In this document: positions 46,370 through 57,797 of the stretch, piece after piece
Layout: every line of letters begins with the position of its first letter
Position numbering within the stretch: the first letter of the stretch is position 1
Assembly (NCBI RefSeq): GCF_030814435.1
Contig: NZ_JAUSUW010000003.1
Location: 1 to 64,000, forward strand
Reading direction: 5' to 3'
Origin: Peteryoungia aggregata LMG 23059
GTDB lineage: Bacteria; Pseudomonadota; Alphaproteobacteria; Rhizobiales; Rhizobiaceae
DNA: 64,000 nucleotides
The notes under the pieces: model-generated
Told to the model about the DNA's origin: nothing
The model's database searches: none
The model's input: the letters and a program-made list of their open reading frames with translations, nothing else
Program-made: the position numbers and the translations under genes

Positions 46370-46789
46370 ATGCGCACTTTGTTTCGCGTCGCGCTCGGCT
46401 GCGTTCTTTCGATCTGTCTTCTCTCTCCCGTGGAGGCCGTCGAAAAGAAGAAGCAACACTTTTTCATGAAGCACGACACCGCTGTCGCCTACACGCTGCA
46501 GCGCGTCAGCGTCAAAGCCACTTGCTTCCCTGATGAGCTGAAGGGCATCCTCGCCCATATTGCAAAGAAGACCGGCAAGAAGCCGATCGTCACGTCCGGT
46601 CATCGTCCGCGCTCCGGCCGTTCGCAGCATAGCCACTGTTATGCGGCCGATATCCGGGTTCCCGGCGTTTCCGAAAAGACGATCGTTGCCGCAGCGGCCA
46701 GTGCCCCGGGCATTGGCGGCATCGGTCGCTATTGCAACGGCATCGTGCATGTCGATATCGGGCCGAAGCGCCGCTGGACCTATTGCTGA
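46370..46789 (+). CDS. Exported D-Ala-D-Ala carboxypeptidase-like (M15) protein
   Basis: 139 aa with a signal peptide (about 1-23) and a small peptidase M15 domain: TSGHRPR, then SQHSHCYAADIRV (zinc His and Asp of the SxHxxxxAxD motif) and CNGIVHVDIG (second zinc His). It is likely a periplasmic murein peptidase. Two to three Cys could form a disulphide. It is the only rightward gene in a long leftward block and overlaps the murJ stop by 10 nt. Confidence 0.85.
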   Translation: MRTLFRVALGCVLSICLLSPVEAVEKKKQHFFMKHDTAVAYTLQRVSVKATCFPDELKGILAHIAKKTGKKPIVTSGHRPRSGRSQHSHCYAADIRVPGVSEKTIVAAAASAPGIGGIGRYCNGIVHVDIGPKRRWTYC

Positions 46790-48390
46790 TCACCTTCGCC
46801 GCCTGACGCGGCCTGGTCTTCCGTCGATTTTGCCTTCCGCTTGAGGTTGCGGCGGATCATGCCGATATCGGCGCCACCGATCAAAAAGGCGATGGCGAAA
46901 TAGACCGGCATGGCAATGGCAATCAGGCCACCGAGTGCGAGCAGTTGATCGAACAGCGGACTCTGCGGTGAGAGCCAGGCGGCCCAGCGTTGCGACAGGT
47001 AAACGAGCAGGCCTGCCATGATGGCGGATGCGATGATCAGGCGCAGCGTTCGGGTTATCAGTGCGCGCTCGACAGCGAGATGGCCGCGCCAGAGCAGAAC
47101 CGAAAACAACAGGATGGCATTGATCCAGCCGGCCGAGGCTTCGGCAATGGCAATGCCGCTTTCCTCGAAAATCGGAAAAAGCGTGATGGCAAGGCCAGTG
47201 TTGAGCGCCACCGAAACCATGGTGAAGCGCATCGGTGTCTTGGTGTCCTCGCGGGCGTAATAACCCGGCTGCAGGGCCTTGATCAGCACGAAGCCGGGCA
47301 GGCCAATGCCATAAATGGCGAGGATAGAGGCGACGACGGCGGTATTCTGCTCGGAAAAGGCACCGCGCTCGTAGAGCACGCGGATGACTTCGTCAGAGAG
47401 GACCCAGATGGCGGCAGCGGCCGGCAGCGTCAGGAAGAGGACAAACTCGATCGAACGATTCTGGAGGGTGCCAGCCTCCTTCATGTGCCCGCCCTTGAGC
47501 GCGCGCGCCAGCTCCGGCAGGAGCACGACGGCCACGGCGATACCGACGACGCCGAGCGGCAGCTGGTAGATGCGATCAGCATATTGCAGGGCCGAGATCG
47601 CGCCTTCCTTGGTGGAGGCGATCGCCTGACCGATCAGCTGATTGATCTGGGTGATACCACCGGTCACGGCAGCAGGCACGGCCAGCACCAGCAGGCGCTT
47701 GACGTTCGGGGTGAAGCGCGGACGTTTGAAGCCGATGCGGATGCCGGCATGGCGGACGCCGAGATAGACGACGGCCATCTGCAACAGACCGGCACCGAGT
47801 ACGGACCATGAGAGCGCCCAGGCCGTGGCGGCGGGATCGGCACCGGTCCACAGCGCCCAGCCGAGCGCGCCGATCATCAGCACATTGAGGAAAACCGGGG
47901 CGATGGCGGCTGCGAAGAAGTGATGCAGCGAGTTCAGCATGCCGCTCAGCATGGCAGTCAGCGACATGCACATCAGATAGGGGAACATGACGATTGCAAG
48001 CCGCACCGTCAGGTCGAACTTTTCCGGATCGTCGGCAAAGCCCGGCGCAATGATCCATTCAACGAGCAACGGCATTGCAAGCTGCATGCCGATGGTGAGG
48101 ATCATCAGCACCGAGAAGAGAACGCCGAAGACTTCCTCCGAAAAACGCTTGGCGCCGTCGAGCCCGTTCGCCTCGATCTCCTTGGCGAAGAGCGGCACGA
48201 AGGCCGCGTTGAAGGCGCCCTCGGCAAAGAGGCGGCGGAAGAGATTGGGGAAGCGGAAGGCGGCATAGAAGACGTCGGCGACGGGGCCAGTGCCCAGCGC
48301 CGCCGCCATCAGGGTTTCCCGAGCGAAGCCGAAGATGCGGCTACCGAGCGTGGCGCCGCCGACGGTCATGAATTTCTTGACGAGGCTCAT
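46780..48390 (-). CDS. murJ: Lipid II flippase MurJ (MviN)
   Basis: Translocates lipid II across the inner membrane for peptidoglycan synthesis. 536 aa with about 14 helices; N-terminal MTVGGATLGSRIFGFARETL carries the conserved Arg cluster and RLFAEGAFNAAFVPLFAKE the family signature. Three nucleotides after the glnD stop, as in other rhizobia, so cotranscribed. Confidence 0.95.
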   Translation of the reverse strand: MSLVKKFMTVGGATLGSRIFGFARETLMAAALGTGPVADVFYAAFRFPNLFRRLFAEGAFNAAFVPLFAKEIEANGLDGAKRFSEEVFGVLFSVLMILTIGMQLAMPLLVEWIIAPGFADDPEKFDLTVRLAIVMFPYLMCMSLTAMLSGMLNSLHHFFAAAIAPVFLNVLMIGALGWALWTGADPAATAWALSWSVLGAGLLQMAVVYLGVRHAGIRIGFKRPRFTPNVKRLLVLAVPAAVTGGITQINQLIGQAIASTKEGAISALQYADRIYQLPLGVVGIAVAVVLLPELARALKGGHMKEAGTLQNRSIEFVLFLTLPAAAAIWVLSDEVIRVLYERGAFSEQNTAVVASILAIYGIGLPGFVLIKALQPGYYAREDTKTPMRFTMVSVALNTGLAITLFPIFEESGIAIAEASAGWINAILLFSVLLWRGHLAVERALITRTLRLIIASAIMAGLLVYLSQRWAAWLSPQSPLFDQLLALGGLIAIAMPVYFAIAFLIGGADIGMIRRNLKRKAKSTEDQAASGGEGDQQ

Positions 48391-48393
48391 TCC

Positions 48394-51219
48394 TCAGGCC
48401 CGTGCCTTCTTCGCCACCGGGGCAGCGCGCGGTGGCTGTGCGATGATGCCGGACGGCATGTTGTCGCGCAATTCATCCGGCTGGTCGACCATGACCGATT
48501 TCAGACGATTGGCAACATTGGCCTGACGATTCTCATTGGTGATTTTCTGACCGACGAGATCGGTGACATAGAAGGTGTCGATGACCTTTTCACCGAAAGT
48601 GGTGATGCGGGCCGAATGGATGTCGAGCGAGAGATCCGACAGAACCGCCGTGATCTCTGCCAGAAGACCGATACGGTCGAGGCATTCGATCTCGATGACG
48701 GTGAACTTGTTCGACAGGGCATTCGACAGACGGACATCCGGCTGGACCGGGAAGGTCTTGTTCTTCTTCTTGCCCTTAGAGCGGGTGGCGATGACTTCGG
48801 GCAGGCGCTTGCGGCCTGACAGGACGTCCTCGATCATCTTGGAGATGGTGGCCCCCCGGCGCATCTCGTCCTCGTCAATCGGGAATTCGCGGTTGATCAG
48901 GATCGTATCGAGCGCCCGGCCGTCTGATGTCGTGAAGATCTGCGCGTCAGCGATGTTGGCGCCGGCAGCGGCACAGGCACCGGCGATGATCGAGAGCAGG
49001 CGCGGATGGTCGGGCGAGAGCACGGTGATCTCGGTGATCGCATGGAACTGGTGGGTACGCACCATGGTGGCGAGCGCCTGATCGGCCTTGTCAGCCTGGC
49101 GGATGAAATGCGCGTGGCGGATCTGGTCTTCGAGGTCGACGGAAAGCAGGTAGGGCTCGTAGTGGAGCTTGGTATAGGTGCGCTGGTCCTTCTGGCTCCA
49201 GCCTTCGAGCGCCTTGGTGAGCTGTTCGGCGGCGTGCTTTGCGCGGTCCTTGCGGGAGACCTGGGAGAAGCCACCCGAGAGCAGGAGTTCGGTCTCGTAA
49301 TAAAGCGTGCGGAGAAGCTGGCCCTTCCAGCCGTTCCAGACACCGGGGCCAACGGCGCGGATATCACAGATCGTCAGGATCAGCAGCATCTTCAGGCGGT
49401 CGAGGGACTGTACCTTTTCGGCAAAGTCGGTGATCGTCTTGCGGTCGTGCAGGTCACGCGTCTGGGCGACCATGGACATCAGGAGATGCTGGTCAATCAG
49501 CCAGGCAACCATTTCGGTCTGCTTCGGCGAGAGGCCGAGACGCGGGCAGAGCTTGCGTGCCACCTTGGCGCCGGCGACGGAGTGATCCTCCTGGCGGCCC
49601 TTGGCGATATCGTGCAGGAGGATTGCGACATAGAGGGTCTGCCGATCCTCAATTTCCGGCATCAGCTTGTTGGCGAGCGGATGCGCCTCCTCGGCCTTGC
49701 CCTTGTCGATTTCCGACAGGACCTCCACCGTGCGCAGCAGGTGCTCGTCAACGGTGTAGTGATGATACATGTTGAACTGCATCATCGAGACGATCTTGCC
49801 GAATTCGGGAATGAAACGACCGAGGACGCCGGCTTCGTTCATGCGACGCAAGATGAAGCCCGGATCCTTGCGCGAGGTGAGGATCGACAGGAAGAGGCGG
49901 TTTGCCTCCTCGCTCTCGCGGAAATCATTGTCGATCAGCGACAGCGAACGGGTAACGGCTTTCAATGCGTCGGGGTGGAATTCCAGGCCATTCAGATCCG
50001 CCACATGGAAGAGGCGCATGATCGACATCGGATCCTTCTTGAAGACGCCGGGATCGGCAAGCGCGATGCGACCACGGTCATCAATGAATTCGCTGGCGCC
50101 GGCAATCTTGCGCGGGCGGTTGGCGAAACGGCCGATCATGCCGCCGATGCCCGGGGCGGCCTTGGCCTGCTGGTCTTCAAGGGCCGCCGAGAAGATGCGG
50201 GTCAGATCGCCGACGTCCTTGGCGACAAGGAAATAGTGCTTCATGAAGCGTTCGACAGCGGAGAGACCCGGGCGGGCTTGGTAACCCAGGCTTTTGGCGA
50301 TCTCCGGCTGGATGTCGAAATAAAGCCGTTCTTCCGGCTTGCCGGTCAGGTAATGCATGTGGCAGCGGACGGCCCAGAGGAAATCGTCGGCCTTTTGGAA
50401 CAGGCGCCATTCCTGGCGGGAAAGCACGCCGAGGCGCACAAGCTCGCCGGTGTCGCGGATATGGTAGTTATACTTGGCGATCCAGAACAGGGTCTGCAGA
50501 TCGCGCAGGCCGCCCTTGCCTTCCTTGACATTCGGCTCGACCAGATAGCGGCTGTCGCCGGCCTTGCGGTGGCGCTCGTCGCGCTCTGCAAGTTTCGCTG
50601 CAATGAATTCGGGGGCGGTGTTGGTGGTCACCTCGTGGTCAAAGCGGTGCTGCAGGTCGGTGACCAGCGTTTCGGCACCACAGAGGAACCGCGTTTCGAG
50701 GATCGCGGTGCGGATCGTCATGTCGGATTTCGACAGGTTGATGCATTCCTCGACGGTGCGGGTGGCATGGCCGACCTTGAAGCCGATGTCCCAGAGCAGA
50801 TAAAGGACGAATTCAACCGCCTTGTGCATGGTGGGCGCGGCCTTGGGCGGCAGGAGGAAGAGCAGGTCGATATCCGACCCCGGCGCCAGCGTGCCACGGC
50901 CATACCCGCCGACAGCTGCGACGCAAAGACCCTCGGTCCCCTTGGGATAGACATGGATGCGGGCGATATCGAAGATCACCGAAATCAGCCGGTCCTGAAT
51001 CCAGGAAATGCGGTTGGCGCAATTGAGGCCACTGCCATCTTCAAAGAGCTTCAGCCGCGCCTGCTCGCGGGCGTCGGCGCTGGCCTTCTTGAGGACGGGC
51101 AGAAGCCTGGAGCGGATTTCCAGGAGATTGCCGGTCTGGGCCCGGGCAATCGTCTCGCAGGCCGCCTTCAGGGCTTCGACGTCAAGGAGATGGTCAAAGG
51201 CAAGTTCAGCGTGGGCCAT
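48394..51219 (-). CDS. glnD: Bifunctional uridylyltransferase/uridylyl-removing enzyme
   Basis: Nitrogen sensor that uridylylates and deuridylylates PII according to glutamine. 941 aa: nucleotidyltransferase domain ([20 protein letters not shown] near 110-130), a central domain, an HD domain ([14 protein letters not shown] near 540) and two C-terminal ACT domains (about 730-810 and 845-915) that bind glutamine. All four parts look intact. Follows mutS, 92 nt downstream. Confidence 0.96.
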   Translation of the reverse strand: MAHAELAFDHLLDVEALKAACETIARAQTGNLLEIRSRLLPVLKKASADAREQARLKLFEDGSGLNCANRISWIQDRLISVIFDIARIHVYPKGTEGLCVAAVGGYGRGTLAPGSDIDLLFLLPPKAAPTMHKAVEFVLYLLWDIGFKVGHATRTVEECINLSKSDMTIRTAILETRFLCGAETLVTDLQHRFDHEVTTNTAPEFIAAKLAERDERHRKAGDSRYLVEPNVKEGKGGLRDLQTLFWIAKYNYHIRDTGELVRLGVLSRQEWRLFQKADDFLWAVRCHMHYLTGKPEERLYFDIQPEIAKSLGYQARPGLSAVERFMKHYFLVAKDVGDLTRIFSAALEDQQAKAAPGIGGMIGRFANRPRKIAGASEFIDDRGRIALADPGVFKKDPMSIMRLFHVADLNGLEFHPDALKAVTRSLSLIDNDFRESEEANRLFLSILTSRKDPGFILRRMNEAGVLGRFIPEFGKIVSMMQFNMYHHYTVDEHLLRTVEVLSEIDKGKAEEAHPLANKLMPEIEDRQTLYVAILLHDIAKGRQEDHSVAGAKVARKLCPRLGLSPKQTEMVAWLIDQHLLMSMVAQTRDLHDRKTITDFAEKVQSLDRLKMLLILTICDIRAVGPGVWNGWKGQLLRTLYYETELLLSGGFSQVSRKDRAKHAAEQLTKALEGWSQKDQRTYTKLHYEPYLLSVDLEDQIRHAHFIRQADKADQALATMVRTHQFHAITEITVLSPDHPRLLSIIAGACAAAGANIADAQIFTTSDGRALDTILINREFPIDEDEMRRGATISKMIEDVLSGRKRLPEVIATRSKGKKKNKTFPVQPDVRLSNALSNKFTVIEIECLDRIGLLAEITAVLSDLSLDIHSARITTFGEKVIDTFYVTDLVGQKITNENRQANVANRLKSVMVDQPDELRDNMPSGIIAQPPRAAPVAKKARA

Positions 51220-51311
51220 GGGCGCAGCATGCTCTCTCAGTCGTCGGGAATCAGCCCGGTTTTGGTGGCGCTATAGCGCTTTTCGGGCGCGTTTGACAGG
51301 CACTCTACCGG

Positions 51312-54047
51312 TCAAGACTTGCCAAGTTGTTTCTTGAGATCATAGAGCGCATCCAGCGCCTGGCGAGGCGTGAGGTCGTCAAGATCGAGTGAGCGCAAGG
51401 CCTCCTCGACCTTCGACGCGCCGGATTTCTGTATCTCCTCACGGCGCACGGCGACCTGGAAAAGCGGCAGATCGTCGATCAACTGGGCGGCGGGGTTCTT
51501 GCGGTCGCTGTCTTCGAGGCGGGTCAAAACCTCCCTGGCACGCGACACCACGGCTGCCGGCAGGCCGGCGAGACGGGCGACCTGGATGCCGTAGGAGCGA
51601 TCGGCGGAACCGGGGCCGACCTCATGCAGGAAGATGACGTCGCCGTCCCATTCCTTGACGCGCATCGTGACGTTCGACATGCGGGCGAGCTTTTCCGACA
51701 GCGCCGTCAGTTCGTGGAAATGGGTGGCGAAGAGCGAGCGGCAGCGGTTGGCCTCATGCAGATGCTCGACGGCAGCCCAGGCGATCGAGAGACCGTCGAA
51801 GGTTGCGGTGCCACGGCCGATTTCATCCAAGATGACCAGCGAGCGATCGGTCGCCTGGTTGAGGATGGCCGCCGTTTCGACCATCTCGACCATAAAGGTG
51901 GAGCGGCCGCGCGCCAGGTCATCCGAGGCGCCGACGCGGGAGAAGAGGCGATCGACGATGCCGATATGAGCGGCACCCGCCGGCACGAAGGAACCCATCT
52001 GGGCGAGGATGGCGATCAGCGCGTTCTGGCGAAGGAAGGTCGATTTACCGCCCATGTTGGGGCCGGTCAGCAGCCAGATGGCGCCGGGGCCCTTGGTGTC
52101 GTTGGGCGAGAGATCACAGTCATTGGCGATAAAGGGGCTGGCGGCCTGACGGCGCAGCGCCTGTTCGACGACCGGATGGCGGCCGGCGGTGATAGTGAAC
52201 ATCCTGGAGTCATCAACCAGAGGCCGGCAATAGCCCTGCTCTTCGGCCAAGGCTGCGAGGCCTGATGCGACGTCGATCACCGCGAGTGCGCGGGCAGCGG
52301 CCTTGATCGGTTCTGCGGCTGCGACGACCTCAGCCACCATACGATCGAAGGCAGCGAGTTCCAGCGACAGCGCCTGGCCGGCGGCGTTTGCAATCCGGCT
52401 TTCGAGATCGGCAAGTTCAGTCGTGGTGAAGCGCATGGCGTTTGCCATGGTCTGGCGATGGATGAAGCGGGCCTTGGCCTCGTCACCCTCGATCATCGGG
52501 CCGGCATTGCCTGCGGTGACCTCGATGAAATAGCCGAGCACATTGTTGTGCTTGATCTTCAGCGACTTGATGCCGGTTTCCTCGGCATATTGCAGCTGCA
52601 GGCCAGCGATGACGCGGCGGGACTGGTCACGCAATGCGCGCAACTCGTCGAGTTCGGAGATCGCACCATCACGCAGGAAGCCGCCGTCGCGCTTGAGAAG
52701 CGGCAGTTCGTCGGCGAGCATGGTGGCCAGGCTGGAGCCAAGATCTGCGGGCAAGGCTGCGAGGTCTGCGAGCGCATCTGACAGTTCTGCCGGCAGGTTG
52801 GATGGATCAAGCAGGCGGCCAACCTCGGCGGAGGCGGCAAGACCGGCGACGATGGCACCGAGGTCACGCGGGCCGCCGCGATCGAGCGCAAGCCGGGAGA
52901 GCGCACGCGGCATGTCGGGCACGCGTTTCAGGGCGTCGCGCAAGCGGTCGACGAGCAGGCCATCGGCGAGAAGATGGGCAATCGAGTCCTGGCGGTCAGA
53001 GATCGCTTCCGGGTCTGTCAGCGGCGACATCAGGCGCTCAGCCAGCAGGCGGGCGCCGCCACCGGTGACGGTGCGGTCGATGGCCTTCAGGAGCGAACCG
53101 TTGCGTTCGCCCGACAGCGTCTTCACCAGCTCCAGATTGGCGCGGGTGGCGGGATCGATGAAGAGGGTCGAGGCGGCGTTCTGGCGCTCGGGCAGGCCGA
53201 GCGGCGGGCGCTCGGAGATCTGGGTCTTTTCGACATAGGCGACGGCAGCAGCGGCGGCGGCAATCTCGGCGCGGGAAAAGGCGCCGAAGCCATCGAGCGT
53301 TCCGACGCCGAAGTAACGGGCGATGCGACCTTCGGCGCTGGCGCTGTCGAAAAGCACGCCCGGCTGGGGCACAACGACACGGCCGAGCACGTCGAAGGCG
53401 GGCTTCAGGTCTTCGTCATGGAAGAGCGTATCCGGCACGATCAGTTCGCGCGGCTCGATGCGCAGGATGTCGGCGAGCAGGCGGGTCTCGGTGGTTTCCG
53501 CAAGACGGAAGATACCCGTTGAGATATCGATCCAGGCGAGCGCCAGTTGCGGGGCGGAGCCGCCACGGATGCGGGCGAGCGCCATCAGATAGTTCGATTC
53601 GAAGGGCGAGAGGAGCTTGTCCTCGGTGATCGTTCCGGGCGTGACGAGGCGCACGACGTCGCGCTTCACCACCGATTTCGAGCCGCGTTTCTTGGCCTCT
53701 GCCGGATCTTCGATCTGTTCGCAGACGGCGACGCGAAAGCCGAGCGAGATCAGCTTCTGCAGATAATCATCTGCCGCATGCACCGGCACACCGCACATCG
53801 GAATGTCCTGGCCGAGATGCTGGCCACGCCTCGTCAGCGTGATGCCGAGCGCACGCGACGCATCGACGGCATCCTCGAAGAAGAGCTCGTAGAAATCGCC
53901 CATCCGATAGAAGAGCAGGCTGCCCGGATTGGCCGCCTTGATCTCGATGAATTGCTCCATCATCGGAGTGGCCGTCGCGCGGCTTTCCTCTGAGGTCAGC
54001 TCGGCGACGTTCAGGACCTCGTTCTGGGTGGCTTGATTTAGCGTCAC
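51312..54047 (-). CDS. mutS: DNA mismatch repair protein MutS
   Basis: 911 aa, starting at a GTG (54047). The mismatch-binding motif is [11 protein letters not shown], the ATPase has [15 protein letters not shown] (Walker A) and [13 protein letters not shown] (Walker B), and the C-terminal dimer region ends LYDLKKQL. MutL is not in view. Divergent from maeB. Confidence 0.96.
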   Translation of the reverse strand: MTLNQATQNEVLNVAELTSEESRATATPMMEQFIEIKAANPGSLLFYRMGDFYELFFEDAVDASRALGITLTRRGQHLGQDIPMCGVPVHAADDYLQKLISLGFRVAVCEQIEDPAEAKKRGSKSVVKRDVVRLVTPGTITEDKLLSPFESNYLMALARIRGGSAPQLALAWIDISTGIFRLAETTETRLLADILRIEPRELIVPDTLFHDEDLKPAFDVLGRVVVPQPGVLFDSASAEGRIARYFGVGTLDGFGAFSRAEIAAAAAAVAYVEKTQISERPPLGLPERQNAASTLFIDPATRANLELVKTLSGERNGSLLKAIDRTVTGGGARLLAERLMSPLTDPEAISDRQDSIAHLLADGLLVDRLRDALKRVPDMPRALSRLALDRGGPRDLGAIVAGLAASAEVGRLLDPSNLPAELSDALADLAALPADLGSSLATMLADELPLLKRDGGFLRDGAISELDELRALRDQSRRVIAGLQLQYAEETGIKSLKIKHNNVLGYFIEVTAGNAGPMIEGDEAKARFIHRQTMANAMRFTTTELADLESRIANAAGQALSLELAAFDRMVAEVVAAAEPIKAAARALAVIDVASGLAALAEEQGYCRPLVDDSRMFTITAGRHPVVEQALRRQAASPFIANDCDLSPNDTKGPGAIWLLTGPNMGGKSTFLRQNALIAILAQMGSFVPAGAAHIGIVDRLFSRVGASDDLARGRSTFMVEMVETAAILNQATDRSLVILDEIGRGTATFDGLSIAWAAVEHLHEANRCRSLFATHFHELTALSEKLARMSNVTMRVKEWDGDVIFLHEVGPGSADRSYGIQVARLAGLPAAVVSRAREVLTRLEDSDRKNPAAQLIDDLPLFQVAVRREEIQKSGASKVEEALRSLDLDDLTPRQALDALYDLKKQLGKS

Positions 54048-54161
54048 GGGCTCAATGTTTTCTTGAAAAAGAAGTTGTGCAACACTAACGACTTAAGTTG
54101 AGGAAAAACAACCAGGATGGGCCGGTGAAGGCCCGCTGCCCACAACTAGGTGAGGGGAAGC

Positions 54162-56447
54162 ATGGCAAGCGAGAACAAGACCGGCCGGACGAAAGTCTCG
54201 GTGACGGAGCAGGAAGCTCTGGACTTTCACTCCCAGGGGCGCCCCGGCAAGCTGGAGATTACCCCGACCAAGCCGATGGCGACGCAACGCGACCTGTCGC
54301 TTGCCTATTCGCCCGGCGTCGCCGTTCCGGTGAAGGCCATCGCCGCTGATCCGGCAACCGCCTACGATTACACGACGCGTGGCAACATGGTGGCCGTCAT
54401 CTCCAACGGCACGGCGATCCTGGGTCTCGGCAATCTCGGGGCTCTCGCCTCCAAGCCGGTCATGGAAGGCAAGTCCGTCCTCTTCAAACGCTTTGCTGAC
54501 GTGGATTCGATCGATCTCGAAGTCGACACGGAGAATGTCGACGAGTTCATCAACTGCGTGCGTTATCTCGGCCCGTCCTTCGGCGGGATCAATCTCGAAG
54601 ACATCAAGGCGCCCGACTGCTTCATCATCGAAAGTCGGCTGCGCGAGCTGATGGACATCCCTGTTTTCCACGACGACCAGCACGGGACTGCGATCATCGC
54701 GGCGGCGGGGTTGATCAATGCGCTGGAACTGACCGGCCGCGACTTCAAGACGACAAAGCTGGTGTGCAACGGCGCAGGCGCTGCGGCCATCGCCTGCATC
54801 GAGCTGATCAAGGCCATGGGCTTCAATGGCGAGAACATCATTCTCTGCGACACCAAGGGCGTGATCTTCCAGGGGCGCACCGAGGGCATGAACCAGTGGA
54901 AGAGCGCGCATGCGGTGAAGACCGACCGGCGGACGCTGCGCGAAGCCATGGTGGGGGCCGACGTGGTTTTCGGCCTTTCCCAGAAGGGTGCCTTCGCCGC
55001 CGACATGATCGCCTCGATGGCTGACAATCCGATCATCTTTGCCATGGCCAATCCGGACCCGGAAATCACGCCGGAAGAGGTCGCCGAGATCCGCTCGGAT
55101 GCGATCATGGCGACCGGGCGCTCGGACTATCCGAACCAGGTCAACAATGTTCTCGGCTTTCCCTACATCTTCCGGGGTGCGCTCGATGTGCGCGCCAGCC
55201 AGATCAACGACGCGATGAAGATTGCCGCAGTCAGGGCGCTCGCCGATCTCGCGCGCGAGGATGTGCCTGATGATGTGGCGGCGGCCTATCAGGGCGAGCG
55301 GCCGCGCTTCGGACCGCAATACATCATCCCCGTGCCCTTCGACCCGCGCCTCATTTCGGCAATCCCGGTTGCCGTCGCCAAGGCCGCCATGGAAACGGGC
55401 GTAGCGCGCAAGGAGATCGAGGATCTCGGCGCCTATGCGCATGAGCTTTCCGCCCGCCGCGACCCGATTGCCGCCGCGACGCAGCGGATCTACGAGCATG
55501 TACGCAGCCACCCCAAGCGCGTCGTCTTTGCCGAAGGCGAAGAGGAGCAGGTGATGCGCGCGGCGATCACCTTCGTGAACCAGGGGCTTGGCACGGCCAT
55601 CCTGCTTGGCCGCGACGAGCCACTGAAGGCGACCGCCGAGCGGGCCGGGATCGATCTCGACCGTCCCGGCATCGAGGTGGTCAATGCGCGCCTCTCGACC
55701 CGCGTCGATGCCTATACCGAATATCTCTATGCTCGGCTGCAGCGGAAGGGCTACCTGCATCGCGATGCGCAGCGACTGATCAACACCGACCGCAACCATT
55801 TTGCCGCCTGCATGGTGGCGCTGGGCGATGCGGATGCCATGGTAACGGGCACGACACGCAACTATTCGACGGCACTCGAAGATGTGCGCCGCTGCATCGA
55901 CACCGCCCCCGGTCACCGGGTGATCGGGGTCTCGCTGGCGCTGGCGCGGGGACGCACGATCGTGGTGGCGGATACGGCCGTGCATGACATGCCGACGGCA
56001 GACGAACTGGCCGACATTGCAGAAGAAGCAGCCGGCGTGGCCCTCAGCCTGGGGCTCGAACCACGCGTGGCGCTACTCGCCTACTCCACCTTCGGCCATC
56101 CGACGGGTGAACGCTCGGAGCGCGTGCGTGAAGCGGTCAAGATCCTCGACCGGCGCGGCGTCTACTTCGAATATGACGGTGAGATGGGGGCGGACATTGC
56201 GCTCAACCATCACCGAATGGAGCAGTATCCGTTCTGCCGTCTATCGGGCACGGCAAACGTGCTGGTCATGCCGGCGATCCATTCGGCGGCGATCTCGACC
56301 AAGATGCTGCAGGAACTGGGTGGCTTGACCGTGATGGGGCCGCTGCTCATCGGGCTCGAAAAGTCGGTGCAGATCGCCCAGATGGGCGCCAAGGACAGCG
56401 ACATCGTCAACATGGCGGCGATCGCGGCCTATAACGCGGCGGGTTAA
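54162..56447 (+). CDS. maeB: NADP-dependent malic enzyme, TME type
   Basis: Oxidative decarboxylation of malate to pyruvate. 761 aa from the ATG at 54162 (GAGGGG 4 nt upstream). The malic-enzyme part (about 1-430) has YSPGVAVPV, HDDQHGTAIIAAAGL and a Rossmann CNGAGAAAIACIELI; the rest (about 440-760) is a phosphotransacetylase-like domain typical of rhizobial Tme/Dme but usually not catalytic. NAD versus NADP preference is inferred; a second malic enzyme would be expected elsewhere. Confidence 0.94.
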   Translation: MASENKTGRTKVSVTEQEALDFHSQGRPGKLEITPTKPMATQRDLSLAYSPGVAVPVKAIAADPATAYDYTTRGNMVAVISNGTAILGLGNLGALASKPVMEGKSVLFKRFADVDSIDLEVDTENVDEFINCVRYLGPSFGGINLEDIKAPDCFIIESRLRELMDIPVFHDDQHGTAIIAAAGLINALELTGRDFKTTKLVCNGAGAAAIACIELIKAMGFNGENIILCDTKGVIFQGRTEGMNQWKSAHAVKTDRRTLREAMVGADVVFGLSQKGAFAADMIASMADNPIIFAMANPDPEITPEEVAEIRSDAIMATGRSDYPNQVNNVLGFPYIFRGALDVRASQINDAMKIAAVRALADLAREDVPDDVAAAYQGERPRFGPQYIIPVPFDPRLISAIPVAVAKAAMETGVARKEIEDLGAYAHELSARRDPIAAATQRIYEHVRSHPKRVVFAEGEEEQVMRAAITFVNQGLGTAILLGRDEPLKATAERAGIDLDRPGIEVVNARLSTRVDAYTEYLYARLQRKGYLHRDAQRLINTDRNHFAACMVALGDADAMVTGTTRNYSTALEDVRRCIDTAPGHRVIGVSLALARGRTIVVADTAVHDMPTADELADIAEEAAGVALSLGLEPRVALLAYSTFGHPTGERSERVREAVKILDRRGVYFEYDGEMGADIALNHHRMEQYPFCRLSGTANVLVMPAIHSAAISTKMLQELGGLTVMGPLLIGLEKSVQIAQMGAKDSDIVNMAAIAAYNAAG

Positions 56448-57361
56448 GCGAAGACCGGAGCGGCTTTTGCGAGCCGCTCCATGTCTTCTTCGATTTCGCG
56501 CTTCAGCCAGCGCTTGAACTTTTCCACCTTGTCGGAGCGACGTGCATTCTCTGCGGTCACGAAGTAGTGGCCGAAGCCGGTCTTTACCGCCGGGCCGAAG
56601 GGCGCGACGAGCTGACCGTGCTGCAATTGGTGAGAGGCGATCGTCTGCCAGGCGAGCATCACCCCCTGCCCCGCAATGGCCGCATCGAGACACAGCGACG
56701 CCTCGCTGAAGGTGTGGCGCGCCCTGATCTCGGCGCCGGCGAGCCCCACAGCTGAGAGCCAGACATCCCAGGTGAACATGGCCCTGCCATCGATGACCTT
56801 CGGCAAGTCGAGAATGTCCGAGGGCTTTGCAAGAGTGGCGGCCATGGCCGGCGTGCAGAGCGGCGCAATACGTTGCTCCAGGATGAGTTCGGCCTTGAAA
56901 CCCGGCCAATGGCCGCGCCCGACACGGATCCTCAGATCCAAGTCGGTCTGGATGGCATCTGTCAGCCGGTCGTTGGCATCGATCCGCAGACCGATTTCGG
57001 GGAAGCGCTCCGAAAAGGCGGCGATACGGTGGACGAGCCAGCGGGCAGCAAAGACCGGCGCCACGGAGATGGTCAGCAGGCTGTCGTCGCTGCGTCTGGC
57101 AAGGGCCAGGGCGCCCGAAAGGTGGCGGAAGCCATCCGAGAGACGCGCCAGCACATCGGTCGCCGTCTCGACCGGGACCATACCCCTGCTGGTGCGCTCG
57201 AAAAGCGGGCGGCCGAGCTGCTGCTCGGTCTTGATCACCTGCTGGCTGACGGCGCCGATGGAGACGCCAAGCTCTTCCGCCGCCGCCTGAAGTGAGCCAA
57301 GGCGGGCGACGGCTTCGACGGCGCGCAGGCCGTTCAGATGCACCTGATTGAGATTCTTCAT
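56444..57361 (-). CDS. LysR-family transcriptional regulator, GcvA-like
   Basis: 305 aa with the LysR HTH at about 5-65 (LRAVEAVARLGSLQAAAEEL then VSIGAVSQQVIKTEQQLG) and a type 2 periplasmic-fold effector domain after residue 95. The pattern LNGLRAVEAVARLGS is GcvA-like. It overlaps the maeB stop by 4 nt and faces a small unknown gene across 116 nt, its most likely target. Confidence 0.88.
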   Translation of the reverse strand: MKNLNQVHLNGLRAVEAVARLGSLQAAAEELGVSIGAVSQQVIKTEQQLGRPLFERTSRGMVPVETATDVLARLSDGFRHLSGALALARRSDDSLLTISVAPVFAARWLVHRIAAFSERFPEIGLRIDANDRLTDAIQTDLDLRIRVGRGHWPGFKAELILEQRIAPLCTPAMAATLAKPSDILDLPKVIDGRAMFTWDVWLSAVGLAGAEIRARHTFSEASLCLDAAIAGQGVMLAWQTIASHQLQHGQLVAPFGPAVKTGFGHYFVTAENARRSDKVEKFKRWLKREIEEDMERLAKAAPVFA

Positions 57362-57477
57362 ATAGGAAAGCTATACTCAGCAGGGGCAAAACTCAATTGA
57401 ATTTCGCAGGCTATAGGCCGATGGTGAAGCCTCTTTCGAAGGTTCACACCTTCCTTTCATCACACCGAGGCGAAGCC

Positions 57478-57705
57478 ATGTTCAAGTTTCTCTGGAGACG
57501 ACGCGAACCCGTTACACCGCTGGTGCGGGACTGGCGGCATGATCCTATGGGGCATCCAGCCTTGCGGGAGATGAACCTGCGGGAACTTGCGGACCTGCCC
57601 ATGGTGGCAGAAGTGCCGATGCGGGTGGCAAGGGTGGAGGCCACGGAGGGTTGCCAGCGCCGTGTCAGCCGGGTGCAATCAGGCGGATGCGCTGTTTCGC
57701 GATGA
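57478..57705 (+). CDS. Small unknown protein (75 aa)
   Basis: Starts MFKFLWRRREPVTP, with GAGG 8 nt upstream; the motif PALREMNLRELADLP resembles the short Arg-rich DUF1127 proteins, though the match is weak. The last 25 residues are basic and contain two Cys. Divergent from the LysR gene. Function not known. Confidence 0.45.
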   Translation: MFKFLWRRREPVTPLVRDWRHDPMGHPALREMNLRELADLPMVAEVPMRVARVEATEGCQRRVSRVQSGGCAVSR

Positions 57706-57767
57706 TCGGCAAGCACTGACGACTTTGTGGTTCGGCTTCGCCGCCCCCCTCATCTCCCTGCCGGGAT

Positions 57768-57788
57768 CTTCTCCCCGCCGGGGAGAAG
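57768..57788. repeat. CTTCTCCCC palindrome
   Basis: CTTCTCCCC (57768-57776) and GGGGAGAAG (57780-57788) make a perfect 9-bp stem of the same CTCCCC family as 12478-12498, placed just beyond the olsB stop. Confidence 0.7.
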
Positions 57789-57797
57789 AGGCGGTTG

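Noticed and set aside
49006..51276. 756-codon frame antisense to glnD
   Set aside because: GlnD domains are complete on the minus strand; the plus frame is a product of high G+C content.
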